A stretch of DNA of 64,000 bases from Paractinoplanes bogorensis (GTDB lineage: Bacteria; Actinomycetota; Actinomycetes; Mycobacteriales; Micromonosporaceae). The notes under the pieces are model-generated. The model was not told where the DNA came from. It did not search any database and saw only the letters and a program-made list of their open reading frames with translations. Position numbers and translations under genes: made by a program. Positions 1 through 9,490 of the stretch are shown here, piece after piece (position 1 is the first letter of the stretch; every line of letters begins with the position of its first letter). The stretch spans positions 620,001 to 684,000 of the forward strand of contig NZ_JAHKKG010000002.1 of the NCBI RefSeq assembly GCF_018829635.1. Reading direction: 5' to 3'.

Positions 1-1
1 C

Positions 2-3000
2 GCAATCAGCAGCGATCCAACCGAGCCCACCGTCGGCCGCGAGCTCTGGCGGCTGGGACTAATCCCGGACCACGGCACCTCGATCATTAGCCGACTGGAG
101 AAAAACGAAAGGGCGGCCAGAGCGATCGCGTTCGCCCGTCGGTCGAATGCATCGATCGGCGAACGGCTGGTGGATGCCGGCATTCGCGAATCGACCGAGC
201 GGTCACACTTGCGGGCGTTTCTGGAGACGGTCGGAGTGCCCCTGTCGAATCCGCGGCAGTGGACATACCGGCTCGCGTCACAACGCGACGGATCGCTAAC
301 GTTCGATAAGTGGCCTCTGGCCGACGACGTCGAAACCAACCTCGGTGCGGTCAGCATCGCACCCTTCCTCAAGGCCGACCAGACTCTCGACAAGCAGTGC
401 AAGCTCGAGATCGGTGACCAGAATGAGCTGATCTGCCGAGTGCCCGAGGATGGCGAAGGTGTGGTCGTCGTCAAGTGGACAACGGACCCGCCGAAGACCG
501 ACGCGGTGGACAAGTGGCTCCTGGAGGTTTTGCCGCCCGAGGACCAACGCACGGAAGAGACAACGCCGATCGGGAGCGCGAAGGCAGCCGGCGATCGGCG
601 GCGCGCGACCGTCAAGGTAAGCGCCACCGAGGACGATCTCGCGAACGGCCGCCAGTTTGTCGTGCACCTCAAGGCACTAGACAAGAACGGTGACAGCGTT
701 CTTCTATCGGACTATTCGCCGGCGGTGGCGGACAGCCAATGGTTCGAGGTCTCGGTCGTTGATGCTCAAACGCCGGACCAAATCCGCAAGTCGTCGGCTC
801 ATTCGTTGCCCGAAGCGATCGTCGACGCAGCACTCAGCGGCCTAGATGACCATACCGAAGACGTCGGCCGATGGGATCCGGCCGGCCAGATCTTCGCGCT
901 CCGCCTGGGGAGTCGGCGTGTCGTTCAGGTGCGGGTTTCTGAACTCTTGGTTCAGTTGCAGCAACGTGCCACAAGCGAGCCCGATCAGCCGATGGTGTTG
1001 GCCGCCGAGTCCAAGCCCGGCATTCCGCTAACCGCGGACGATGTCGTCGGTGAACCCATCGAGCTGCCCCGTACCCTGGGCGAGAGGCGGACAAAGCTGC
1101 TACGAGCCTTTGGCGAGGCAATCACCCGGAATACCGCTGAGTCGGTTATTTGGACGACCGAGCTCCACCAGCAGGTGGCCGAGTATCTCGCTACTTATCG
1201 GCGCGCGCTCGATGCCAACCCCGAGCAAGCGCCTGCGCTACTTCGGCTGGAGACCTTGACTGTCCGGGCCCGGGCTGCGACGGGTCCGGTCGTCGGAGTA
1301 GTCCTCCTGCCTCTTCACCCTCTGCGTCTCGCGTGGATCGCCGCCCACGACCAACTTCTGCGGTCGTGGGCGGAAGATCTGACCGATCTTCCCAAGGCGG
1401 CGCGCCCGACCAGCGTCGATGCTGCTCTAACCCGTCGTATCTCGCCGGCAAATATGCCTTTTATGGTCTTAGGCGACGACGACATCCCGATGCTGTACGA
1501 CTCGGAATTGACTCACGGGAGCGCTCTCTACCTGCCGATCGACGAACCGGCCCGAGAGTCGGCGGCCGAGGCCATCTGCGATGCATTACGTGTAACTCGG
1601 GACGCTGGGCGCGTTCGAACGACCTCCGCCCTGCTGCGCGAACGCATCACGGCGTTCCGACGCGGCCATCCGGGTGGAACCGCCTTGCGCCTTCTCGCTG
1701 TCAACCCAGGGCGCGGCGATGTGGTTGCCGATGCGATCCGTCCGCTCGTCATGCCAGATGACGAGGAGGACGGGGCCGAGGGCACTCGGCTGGAGGTGAC
1801 CGCCTATACCGATCACGTCTCCTTCATCGAGCCGGTCAGCCTCCTCCAAGATCTTCAGCGCAACCTTCGTCTATCGGCACGCGCATCACGAGCTAGTCAT
1901 CTATCGCCACCGTTGTCGCTCTCTGTCCGGCCGATGTCTGCCGCTGCCTCGGACGACGCTGGAGCCCACATCGCGATTGTGCAGAATCTCCCCACCTCAG
2001 AGCGCGGCTTCACCACCCAGACAACTGGGCGGACAGCCTCCTTCCGCGACCTGCTAACACCGACAACGACACGCCTGGTTGACGGTACGGGCGAACTGCG
2101 ACGGTGGAGCATCATGCCGGCCTTGCACACACGCCCAAACACTGATCATGGCGAGCTGTCTATGGCGCACCGCGTCCACCAGACGGCCCTAGCCCGCCAC
2201 CTAGGTCTCGGCGCCGGCACGCCCACAGTGGAGATCACTGTCGACTCGACTCGAACAGAAAATCTCCGCCGACTCCATCAGCGAGCCGACTGGATCCTGA
2301 CCGTAGACCGCTTCCTCGGCATCAACCTGTACGAGCAGGCTCTTCAAACCGGTGGGCGGGATGAGTATCTGTTGGATTACGCCCCAGACTTCATCGAGGG
2401 CATCGGCGACCGTCTCACTGTTACGACCGCCCATCGAGGAGAGGTCGCCTCGCTGCTAAGCAGCGCCATGAAGGAGATCGACCTTGCGCCGTTCGATGCG
2501 AGCGTGGGCGACCTGCTTCGAACGCTGTCTGTCGTGTCGGGCCGTCTTGCGCTACGACTGCTGGGCGAGGACAACCTCGCCCGAGAAGCGGTCAGTCTTG
2601 GCGCTCTCGTGATGCACCTGTTGAAACAGGGAGAGCTCGACAATACGATCATCATTCCGGTCGATGCCCATCCGGAGATCTTTGGCTCCGGAACCGGAAA
2701 CGACCGTACACGGCGCTGTGACATGCTCTTGGTACGAGTGAGCCAGCGCGCGTTCCGCATCGAATGTGTTGAGGTCAAGGCGCGTCGAGAGGCGGCATTG
2801 CCACAGGCCCTTGCCGACAGCATCGCCGAGCAGTTGACCGATACCAAATCTCTGCTGGTCACACGCTTTTTCGCCATCGACCCCCCACGCATCGACGGCG
2901 AGCTGCAGCGTGCACGCCTCACCAACCTCCTCCATTACTACGCCGATCGGGCCGCCGCGCATCATCTAGTCGACGCCAATCGCATTACCGATCTCCACAA

Positions 3001-4447
3001 ATGGATCGACCGAATCGAAGAGCAGCAGGAGAACCCCGAGATCACCATGCGGGGATACGTCATCGCGCTGGGCGGCGACGAAGGGTTCCCGGCCCGGCAC
3101 AACGACATTCCGATGACCGTCATCACGGCTCGCGAGTTGGGCAAGGTGGGCTTCAGCACTATCTACGAGGCACCTCCGCCGAAGAGCAGCCAAGGTGGCG
3201 GAGCATCGGCTAAACCGCCCGCTACGACCAAGACGAGGGCGGCCGCCCGACCCGATTCAAACGACGCCCCGACGCCGCCAACCCCCGAAAACGTAACGCC
3301 TGGACCGCAACCTCCGACGGTGACGAACGAGCCAGCGCCTCGTGACAGACGGGCGAACGAGGAGTTGGCGAACACGGCAGCCCCCAAGGACGACGTTCAG
3401 GCGGAGGAGCGGAAGTCGGGTGTGGAGTCAGTTGAGGTGACTCTCGGCGACGACTCGACGGGAGCTGCCGCGACGTGGCGGATCAGCACCAAGGGCAGTC
3501 CGCACGCATTCATCGTGGGGATTCCAGGGCAGGGCAAATCGGTCACCACGCGCAAGATCATCTCTGACTTCGCCGACCAGGATCTGCCTTCGCTGGTGTT
3601 CGACTTCCACGGCGACATGGCCGCCAACCCACCATCCCAGGCATTGGTGGTTGACGCGTCACAAGGATTGCCATTCAACCCGCTCGAGGTCCGGGCCGAC
3701 GTCGCTCGACCAGCGAACAACGCATCGTGGGAGATCGCCGAGGTCATGGCCTACGTGTCTGGGCTGGGTGAGATCCAACGCAATCACGTCTACAAAGCCC
3801 TCCTGCAGTGCTACGGCGATCTCGGTTGGCGAGAAAATGAGGTGGGCAGCGCACTTCCTCGCCTGGCCGACTTCGCCACCGCCCTTGAGGCAGTCGAGGC
3901 GCAGGCTCGGGGACGTAATGCTCGAGATCGACTGCGTCCGCTGACCGACTTCGGGTTGTTCCGCGACGACGCAGAAGGCACGTTCGACCCCGCTTCCACC
4001 GGCGGAATGATCGTCGATGTCAGCGGCCTGGGCCTTGAACAGGTGCAACTGGCGGCCGGCGCGTTTCTGCTGCGCAAGGTCTATCGGGACATGTTCAGGT
4101 GGCCCGAAGACGGCACCATGCGGCTCGCCGTGGTACTCGACGAGGCACATCGCTTGGCCAAGGATGTCACCTTGCCCAAGCTCATGAAGGAGGGTCGGAA
4201 GTACGGGGTGTCGGTCGTGGTCGCCAGTCAGGGTGTTGACGATTTCCGCCGCCAGGTACTGGACAACGCCGGCACCAAAATCATCTTCCGGACCAACTTC
4301 CCCGGCTCGAAGACCGTGGCGCAGTATCTCCGCGGGCGCACCGGCCAGGATCTCAGTCAGCAGATTGAGCAGCTCGGGGTCGGGCAGGCCTATGTCTCAA
4401 CACCCGAGCACGTCCAGGCTCGCAAGATCTACATGAGACCGAGTTAG
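2..4447 (+). CDS. HerA/VirB4-type ATPase with central PD-(D/E)XK-like region (5' partial)
   Basis: The reading frame is open back to the window edge, so the gene starts upstream; the GTG at 170 is only the first in-frame start codon visible. The C-terminal ATPase has a Walker A (GIPGQGKS, 3518-3541), a FDFHGDM segment typical of HerA/VirB4 proteins and a Walker B (LAVVLDEAH, 4124-4150). About 800 nt before the ATPase a D (2720) followed by E-V-K (2771-2779) fits a PD-(D/E)XK nuclease core. A Pro/Ala-rich linker (about 3180-3420) separates the two halves. Large HerA-like proteins of this layout occur in restriction and phage-defence systems such as DndH/DptH of phosphorothioate-dependent restriction; that family assignment is an inference. 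The SRA-HNH nuclease gene follows on the same strand, which supports a defence role. Confidence 0.8.
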   Translation, partial: AISSDPTEPTVGRELWRLGLIPDHGTSIISRLEKNERAARAIAFARRSNASIGERLVDAGIRESTERSHLRAFLETVGVPLSNPRQWTYRLASQRDGSLTFDKWPLADDVETNLGAVSIAPFLKADQTLDKQCKLEIGDQNELICRVPEDGEGVVVVKWTTDPPKTDAVDKWLLEVLPPEDQRTEETTPIGSAKAAGDRRRATVKVSATEDDLANGRQFVVHLKALDKNGDSVLLSDYSPAVADSQWFEVSVVDAQTPDQIRKSSAHSLPEAIVDAALSGLDDHTEDVGRWDPAGQIFALRLGSRRVVQVRVSELLVQLQQRATSEPDQPMVLAAESKPGIPLTADDVVGEPIELPRTLGERRTKLLRAFGEAITRNTAESVIWTTELHQQVAEYLATYRRALDANPEQAPALLRLETLTVRARAATGPVVGVVLLPLHPLRLAWIAAHDQLLRSWAEDLTDLPKAARPTSVDAALTRRISPANMPFMVLGDDDIPMLYDSELTHGSALYLPIDEPARESAAEAICDALRVTRDAGRVRTTSALLRERITAFRRGHPGGTALRLLAVNPGRGDVVADAIRPLVMPDDEEDGAEGTRLEVTAYTDHVSFIEPVSLLQDLQRNLRLSARASRASHLSPPLSLSVRPMSAAASDDAGAHIAIVQNLPTSERGFTTQTTGRTASFRDLLTPTTTRLVDGTGELRRWSIMPALHTRPNTDHGELSMAHRVHQTALARHLGLGAGTPTVEITVDSTRTENLRRLHQRADWILTVDRFLGINLYEQALQTGGRDEYLLDYAPDFIEGIGDRLTVTTAHRGEVASLLSSAMKEIDLAPFDASVGDLLRTLSVVSGRLALRLLGEDNLAREAVSLGALVMHLLKQGELDNTIIIPVDAHPEIFGSGTGNDRTRRCDMLLVRVSQRAFRIECVEVKARREAALPQALADSIAEQLTDTKSLLVTRFFAIDPPRIDGELQRARLTNLLHYYADRAAAHHLVDANRITDLHKWIDRIEEQQENPEITMRGYVIALGGDEGFPARHNDIPMTVITARELGKVGFSTIYEAPPPKSSQGGGASAKPPATTKTRAAARPDSNDAPTPPTPENVTPGPQPPTVTNEPAPRDRRANEELANTAAPKDDVQAEERKSGVESVEVTLGDDSTGAAATWRISTKGSPHAFIVGIPGQGKSVTTRKIISDFADQDLPSLVFDFHGDMAANPPSQALVVDASQGLPFNPLEVRADVARPANNASWEIAEVMAYVSGLGEIQRNHVYKALLQCYGDLGWRENEVGSALPRLADFATALEAVEAQARGRNARDRLRPLTDFGLFRDDAEGTFDPASTGGMIVDVSGLGLEQVQLAAGAFLLRKVYRDMFRWPEDGTMRLAVVLDEAHRLAKDVTLPKLMKEGRKYGVSVVVASQGVDDFRRQVLDNAGTKIIFRTNFPGSKTVAQYLRGRTGQDLSQQIEQLGVGQAYVSTPEHVQARKIYMRPS

Positions 4448-4629
4448 AGGATCGATTGGGCGGGCATGACCGACCAATCTTGCCCGCCCTGGCCATCCAT
4501 CGTTCTCCTCCGGACCCAACCCAGGTGCCACAGACACCATTTGATGAGGAGTTCAAACCTAGTCGCGTGTAACGTTGTCCCGTATGCGCTAGGCAGTTGC
4601 CTAATTCTTTTAAAGTTTCAATCTTCCTC

Positions 4630-5502
4630 ATGCCTGAGAGGACATACGGGGAGATCACCGGGTTCCCGATTGGATCCACATTTAACAATCGCCGCGAGCT
4701 TCATGAGGCCGGAGTCCATCGGCCGACGCAAGCCGGCATCTCCGGCGGCAAGGACGGCGCTGACTCGATCGTCGTGTCAGGCGGCTACGAAGACGACGAA
4801 GATTTTGGCCACGTAATTATCTACACCGGGCAGGGCGGCCAAGACCCTGATACGCGGGAGCAGATCGCGGATCAGGTGCTGACCCACGGCAATGCCGGGT
4901 TGGCACGCAGCAGCATCGAGGGCCACCCCGTGCGGGTCGTTCGCGGCGCGGGCGGCGACGCTGAGCACTCACCCGCAAGCGGTCTCCGCTACGACGGCCT
5001 CTATCGCGTGGCCGATTTTTGGCATGCCACGGGTAGAAGTGGATTCCGGGTCTGGCGCTTTCGCCTAGTGGCTGACGGCGAAACGGACCCAGCGCTCGAC
5101 AACGACCAAAGCGATGGAAGCGATGAACCCGCGGCGCGTGCGCAGGTCACCATCCAACGCATCGTGCGCAACACCGCCGTCGCGCAACACGTGAAGGAAC
5201 TGCACCGTCACGCCTGTCAGATTTGTGGGATCCGCATCGTGACCCCCGCTGGCCCATACGCGGAAGCAGCGCACATTCGGGGATTGGGTAAGCCGCACCA
5301 CGGCCCTGACACTCGCGGGAATGTGCTGTGCCTATGTCCCAACCATCACGTCATGTTCGATACCGGCGCTATCTATATCGAGTCCGACTGGACAGTGCGC
5401 GACAGCCTCACCAACGATGTCGTCGGCAAATTGCGACGCTCCCCGTCTCACGCTATCGATGTGAGGCAGTTGGACTATCACCGCGAGCACATCGCCCTCT
5501 GA
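4630..5502 (+). CDS. SRA(YDG)-HNH modification-dependent endonuclease
   Basis: This 290-aa protein has an N-terminal SRA/YDG domain (opening PERTYGEITG, with the RYDGLY motif near residue 125) that in this family flips and reads a modified base. It is joined to a C-terminal HNH nuclease with a CxxC pair (HACQIC), AAHI, and the LCPNHH...FDTG metal and catalytic block. Such SRA-HNH proteins cut DNA carrying methylated or otherwise modified cytosine, or phosphorothioate in relatives such as ScoMcrA. The ATG at 4630 was chosen because family members start MPERxYG; a TTG at 4597 would add 11 unlikely residues. No strong ribosome binding site precedes it. It lies 182 nt after the HerA-type gene and probably belongs to the same defence island. 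Confidence 0.85.
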   Translation: MPERTYGEITGFPIGSTFNNRRELHEAGVHRPTQAGISGGKDGADSIVVSGGYEDDEDFGHVIIYTGQGGQDPDTREQIADQVLTHGNAGLARSSIEGHPVRVVRGAGGDAEHSPASGLRYDGLYRVADFWHATGRSGFRVWRFRLVADGETDPALDNDQSDGSDEPAARAQVTIQRIVRNTAVAQHVKELHRHACQICGIRIVTPAGPYAEAAHIRGLGKPHHGPDTRGNVLCLCPNHHVMFDTGAIYIESDWTVRDSLTNDVVGKLRRSPSHAIDVRQLDYHREHIAL

Positions 5503-5532
5503 CGCACGTAGGTGTGCTGCTCTTGGCGGACA

Positions 5533-6624
5533 TCACCGGCGTGGGGCGACGGCCGTTAACTTGCCAGCTTCGGCCAAGTAGATGGAACCGCCCGTCACAA
5601 CCTGCGCCCCACGAGCGATACCCGGACTCACTACGACGCCCGAAGCTGCGGACAAAATTGGCCCACCGACATAAACCAATCCGCCTGCGCGTACTGGCTG
5701 GGTGGCTGGTGTGGCGAGGGTTCGGGTCCAGACCACGCGACCGTCTCGGATGTCTAGGGCTGAGACCTTTCGGCCGACTGCTCGGTAGACCCGCCGGCCG
5801 TCGGTGGCCAGCAGCTTGCTCTGCTGGCCGGGGGCTGTCCAGAGCAGCGCACCCGACGCCGCATCGATCAGTGAGAGGGCGGCCCCGTCAGTGGTCAGGA
5901 AGCGTGTCGGCGTAGCGCTCTCGGCGTACATGGAACGCGGTTTTGTCCACAGCACCGCTCCCGACGGCAGGGTGACCGCCGTGGTCGTGGTGCCCTTGGT
6001 CAGCAGGAGACGGCCGGCGGACGCGGACGACGACGACAGGTAGCCGACCTTCCGCCACATCTGGCGACCATCGGCCACGCGATAAGCGACCGTGGCCGTT
6101 TCGTCGGATTCGGAGCTGCCGGAGATGACTGCCACGCCTCGGTCCACCACAAACGAGTCGACCGGCATGTCCAGGTCGTGCCGCCACCGAACGCGGCCCG
6201 TCGCCACGTCGAGGGCGACCAACCGCCCGTTCGGGTCGCTGGCTGAGTGGCAGTCGCCGTTGGCCAGCAGCAGCAAGCCGGACGCCACGGCCATCGACGG
6301 CGTGGTCGAGTCCTCGACGTCGTCCCAGTCGAAAGTCCAGGATCGGCGACCGCTGGACGCCTGGTAGGACGCGACCCCGCGGGCATCCGTCGCGATGACG
6401 GCACCGTCGGCGACCAGCGGTGCTGACGGGCCCGAGCAGGACGGGGACGAGCTGCGCAACGGCACCGACCAGCGCTGGGTCAACGTGTTGATCGTCGAAG
6501 CGTTGATCTGTGACTCGGCCGGGTTGTAGTAGCTGTCCTCGGCGTCGTAGCCGGCGTGATCCCAGCCGGGCACCAGTAGAAGCGAGAGAAGCGCAGCTAG
6601 CAACATAGGCTTACGAAAGCACAT
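5533..6624 (-). CDS. Secreted PQQ-like beta-propeller protein
   Basis: The 363-aa product has an N-terminal hydrophobic signal (MLLAALLSLLLV) and then repeated blades of the type 'G.L.ALDVATGRVRWRHDL' and 'DAASGALLWTAPG', which are PQQ/BamB-type propeller repeats. An opening WDHAGYDAEDSYYNP segment resembles the N-terminus of PQQ-dependent dehydrogenase-like proteins, but no dehydrogenase or heme motif is visible. It is likely an exported binding or scaffold protein, and its ligand is unknown. The start is uncertain because no clear ribosome binding site precedes the ATG at 6624 or the in-frame ATG at 6606. It is separated from the next minus-strand gene by a terminator hairpin. Confidence 0.7.
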   Translation of the reverse strand: MCFRKPMLLAALLSLLLVPGWDHAGYDAEDSYYNPAESQINASTINTLTQRWSVPLRSSSPSCSGPSAPLVADGAVIATDARGVASYQASSGRRSWTFDWDDVEDSTTPSMAVASGLLLLANGDCHSASDPNGRLVALDVATGRVRWRHDLDMPVDSFVVDRGVAVISGSSESDETATVAYRVADGRQMWRKVGYLSSSSASAGRLLLTKGTTTTAVTLPSGAVLWTKPRSMYAESATPTRFLTTDGAALSLIDAASGALLWTAPGQQSKLLATDGRRVYRAVGRKVSALDIRDGRVVWTRTLATPATQPVRAGGLVYVGGPILSAASGVVVSPGIARGAQVVTGGSIYLAEAGKLTAVAPRR

Positions 6625-6638
6625 GAAAACGCCGAAAA

Positions 6639-6660
6639 GGGCAGCCCCGCCAGGCTGCCC
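6639..6660 (-). terminator. Intrinsic terminator after the LPMO-DUF305 operon
   Basis: GGGCAGCC and GGCTGCCC arms close on a short loop just after the DUF305 stop codon. On the minus strand the hairpin is followed by TTTTCGG. It ends the coupled LPMO-DUF305 transcript. Confidence 0.7.
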
Positions 6661-6678
6661 CTCCGGAGAACGAAAGTA

Positions 6679-7284
6679 CTACCCGTTCATCAGCTTCAGC
6701 ATCTGCTGGATCTCGCCCTGCCGGGACTGCTTCACCCGGTCGGCGAACTTCTTGGTCTCCTCGTTCTTGCCGCCGGCGGTTTCGATCTTCGACATCTCCA
6801 TCGCCTGGTGCTGGTGGGCGAGGAAGAGGTTCAAGAACGCGGTGTCGAACGACGCGGCCTTCACCGTGGTCAGGGCCTTGATCTCGGCCGCGCCGGTGCC
6901 GGGCAGTCCGCCGTGGTCGGCGTGCAGGCTCGGCGCCTTGTCGACCTCGGTGTCCGCGCCCCAGCCGGACAGCCAGCTCTGCATCATGGCCAGCTCGTCC
7001 TTCTCGGTGACCTGGATGGCCTGAGCCAGCGTCTTGAGCTCGGGGTTCTTGGCCCGCTTCATGGCCGTCGACGTCATCTCGAGGCCCTGCTTCTGGTGGA
7101 AGACCAGCATCTGCAGGAACATCACGTCGGTCTCGTTGTGCTCGTCGCCAGCCTTGATCTCGGCGACCGCCTCGGCCGCGACGGTTGCTTGGCTGGCCGG
7201 CGGCGGCGCCGAGGAAGGCGCGGTGCCGCACGCGCCGAGTGCAAGAGGCGCGACGATCATCAACCCGAGAAGGCGGCGCTTCAC
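6679..7284 (-). CDS. DUF305 lipoprotein, probable periplasmic/surface copper-handling protein
   Basis: The 201-aa product starts at a GTG (7284) whose GTGA overlaps the LPMO stop codon, so translation is probably coupled. A lipobox (LGAC) lies about 15 residues in. Two DUF305 repeats follow, with the paired signatures VMFLQMLVFHQKQGLEM and FLAHQHQAMEMS. His and Met-rich four-helix DUF305 proteins (ferritin-like fold) include copper-binding members such as CopM. Its coupling to a copper-dependent LPMO suggests it supplies or buffers copper for that enzyme at the cell surface; this is an inference. A longer in-frame extension upstream would run inside the LPMO gene and is not likely to be used. 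Confidence 0.8.
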   Translation of the reverse strand: MKRRLLGLMIVAPLALGACGTAPSSAPPPASQATVAAEAVAEIKAGDEHNETDVMFLQMLVFHQKQGLEMTSTAMKRAKNPELKTLAQAIQVTEKDELAMMQSWLSGWGADTEVDKAPSLHADHGGLPGTGAAEIKALTTVKAASFDTAFLNLFLAHQHQAMEMSKIETAGGKNEETKKFADRVKQSRQGEIQQMLKLMNG

Positions 7285-8090
7285 AGCGGAAGCCAGAGCG
7301 CGAGCGTGTAGATCGACGGCTCCCAGCTGTTCAGCGAGGTGTGCGACTGGCGGCACTGGTACTTCGCGCCGTTGAAAGTCACCACGTCGCCCGTTTTGTA
7401 CGCAGTGCCGGCAGCCCACGAGCCACCACCAGCGGCCGGAGGAGCAGTAGTAGTACCGGCCGGCGGAGCGGGCGGAGTGGTCGGCGCAGCGGTCGGCGGG
7501 GTGGTGGGAGACTTGGTCGGCGGCGTGGTGGCCGGCGGCTGAGTCGGGGTACCGCCACCACCGGAGGAGCCGCCGCCCACGTTCAGGTCGACGCAGTTGT
7601 AGAAGGCGTTACCGGTGTCCGCGATGTTCCACACGGCCAGCACCTTCTGGCGTCCGGGGAACTTGCTCAGGTCGATCTTGTGGTTGACCACCGCGGCCGG
7701 CTGCGCGCCACCGTCGTCGATCGAGGCGACCCGCGTGCCGCCGATGAAGTACTCCCAGGTCGAGGTGCGGTGGCGAGCCGTCAGCACCCAGCTGAAGTCG
7801 ACCGTGGAGCCAACCGCCTTGGCCGGCCAGTTACGCGACTCGTCGGCCAGCACCGAGAAGCCGGCCACCCCGCCGTCGCAGGACTTCAGCCCCTTGGGGC
7901 CCTCGACGCTCTGCGGCTCGAACTGGATCTGCCCGCAGTTGGCCACGGCACCCGACGCGCACAGCGCCTGGCGGCTCGGCGGCGACGACACGTACCCGTG
8001 AGCGGAGGCCGGTGAGACGACCCCGAGGGTGGCACCCGCTGTCATTCCGAGGGCAACCAAGGGGTAGGCGATCTTCCTGCGCATATCCAC
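7281..8090 (-). CDS. AA10 lytic polysaccharide monooxygenase with C-terminal CBM5/12
   Basis: The 269-aa protein has a Sec signal cleaved after ASA, so His31 becomes the new N-terminal residue (HGYVSSPPSR), as needed for the copper histidine brace; His107 in TARHRTSTW is the second brace ligand. The catalytic domain ends near residue 180 at the FYNCVDLNV segment. A long Pro/Thr linker then leads to a CBM5/12 chitin-binding module (WAAGTAYKTGDVVTFNGAKY). These enzymes cleave crystalline chitin or cellulose oxidatively; the CBM type suggests chitin. It is the first gene of a two-gene operon with DUF305. I found no DasR-like site upstream. Confidence 0.93.
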   Translation of the reverse strand: MDMRRKIAYPLVALGMTAGATLGVVSPASAHGYVSSPPSRQALCASGAVANCGQIQFEPQSVEGPKGLKSCDGGVAGFSVLADESRNWPAKAVGSTVDFSWVLTARHRTSTWEYFIGGTRVASIDDGGAQPAAVVNHKIDLSKFPGRQKVLAVWNIADTGNAFYNCVDLNVGGGSSGGGGTPTQPPATTPPTKSPTTPPTAAPTTPPAPPAGTTTAPPAAGGGSWAAGTAYKTGDVVTFNGAKYQCRQSHTSLNSWEPSIYTLALWLPL

Positions 8091-8176
8091 TCACTCCGTA
8101 CTGTCTCGTTGCGGCAGTTACGGCGGGGACGCTATTGGCAGGTTCCATAACAGAGCCTTAAAGGGCCCGAAAACAA

Positions 8177-9490
8177 TCATGAAGCCGTACGGCGGGAGCG
8201 GCGCGGTCTGACCGGGGCCACGGCCGGCGACTGCAGGTAGATGCCGACGCGGGCGCCGCCGAGCGGGCTGCGGGCGATCACCATCTCGCCGCCCGACTGT
8301 TCGGCCGCGCGGCGCACGATGTCGAGGCCGAGCCCGGTCGAGCCGGCGCCGCTGACCCCGCGTTGCACGGCCCGCGCCGGGTCGGGGATGCCGGGGCCGG
8401 CGTCGTCGACGAGCAGGCCGGCGGGCGAGACGCTGACCCGGAAGGCGACCCGCTCGGGGGTGTGCGAGAAGACGTTGCCGAGCATCGCGTCGACCACGCC
8501 GATCAGCTCGCTGCGCGGGATCGGCAGCATCACCGGCTCGTCGCCGCCGACCACCTGCCACGGACGTTCCTGGTCCTCGGCCAGCACCGACCAGAACGCC
8601 AGCCGGTCGGCCAGCACCTCGACCAGGTCGGTCTGCTCCTTGCCGCGGGCGGCCACACCGAGCCGGGCGCCCTTGATGATCGCCTCGAGTTCCTCGTCGA
8701 GCAGGTCGCAGGCCTGGCGCATCCGTTCGCCGATCGGGCCGGGCGGCATGGCCTCGGCGTCCAGGCGCAGCGCGGTCAGCGGGGTGCGCAGCCGGTGGGA
8801 CAGGTCGGCGGCCAGTTCCCGCTCGCGTTCGAGCAGGTTGCTCAGGTCGTCGGCCATCGTGTTGAACGCCTTCGCGGCGTCGCGCAGCTCGCGCGGCCCG
8901 TCCGGTTCGACCCGGGTGTTCAGCTCGCCCGCGCCCAGCTTGCGGGCCGAGCCGGACAGTTCGCGGGTGGCCCGGACGACCCGGCTGCCGAGCCGGTCGG
9001 CGAACAGGATCGACCCCGCGACCAGCACGATCGCGAGCCCGCCGAGCACGAACCAGGCCGTCCACACGCCGCGGGTGAGTTCGGCGTCGGGCACGAAGAC
9101 TTCGACGATGACCGTACGGCCGTCGGTGAGCACGGTCGGCTGAAGGTAGACGATGCCGCCCGCGACCGGGGCCAGCGCCGACCGGCGGTCCTGGGCGGCG
9201 ATCGTCAGCTGGGCCTCGGAGGTGTGCGAGACGCCGATGTCGCCGACGTCGGGCAGGTGGACGGCGAGCCGGCCCTCACTGCCCGCGGTCGTGCTCGCCA
9301 CCGCGTTGGTCAGCAGGGTCGGATCAGCGTCCACGCCGAGCACGGTGACCAGCGAGGTGGCCTGCTGGCGGGCGTCGCTGACGGCCCGGTCGTGGGCGAT
9401 CTGCCGGGTCGCGACGGCCAGCGGCACCAGGAAGGCCAGGGCCACCATCGACGTGATCGCGAGGGCCAGCCGGTTCATGGCCCACCTCAT
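8177..9490 (-). CDS. Two-component sensor histidine kinase (HAMP, HisKA, HATPase)
   Basis: The 437-aa kinase has a transmembrane helix at about residues 7-28, an extracytoplasmic loop of about 110 residues, a second helix near residue 150 and a HAMP segment. The H-box is DLSHRLRTPLTAL, the N-box lies around NVFSHTPE, and the G-boxes are DDAGPGIPD and GSTGLGLDIVRR. The ATG at 9490 overlaps the stop of the response regulator gene as ATGA, and this fixes the start over a longer upstream extension. It should phosphorylate the OmpR-type regulator encoded just before it. The signal sensed is unknown. Confidence 0.92.
   Translation of the reverse strand: MRWAMNRLALAITSMVALAFLVPLAVATRQIAHDRAVSDARQQATSLVTVLGVDADPTLLTNAVASTTAGSEGRLAVHLPDVGDIGVSHTSEAQLTIAAQDRRSALAPVAGGIVYLQPTVLTDGRTVIVEVFVPDAELTRGVWTAWFVLGGLAIVLVAGSILFADRLGSRVVRATRELSGSARKLGAGELNTRVEPDGPRELRDAAKAFNTMADDLSNLLERERELAADLSHRLRTPLTALRLDAEAMPPGPIGERMRQACDLLDEELEAIIKGARLGVAARGKEQTDLVEVLADRLAFWSVLAEDQERPWQVVGGDEPVMLPIPRSELIGVVDAMLGNVFSHTPERVAFRVSVSPAGLLVDDAGPGIPDPARAVQRGVSGAGSTGLGLDIVRRAAEQSGGEMVIARSPLGGARVGIYLQSPAVAPVRPRRSRRTAS

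Noticed and set aside
170..172. GTG as the real start of the HerA-type gene
   Set aside because: The frame stays open from position 2 with plausible coding sequence, and no ribosome binding site precedes the GTG. The gene begins outside the window.
8091..8176. DasR-like operator upstream of the LPMO gene
   Set aside because: No sequence close to the AGTGGTCTAGACCACT type was found.
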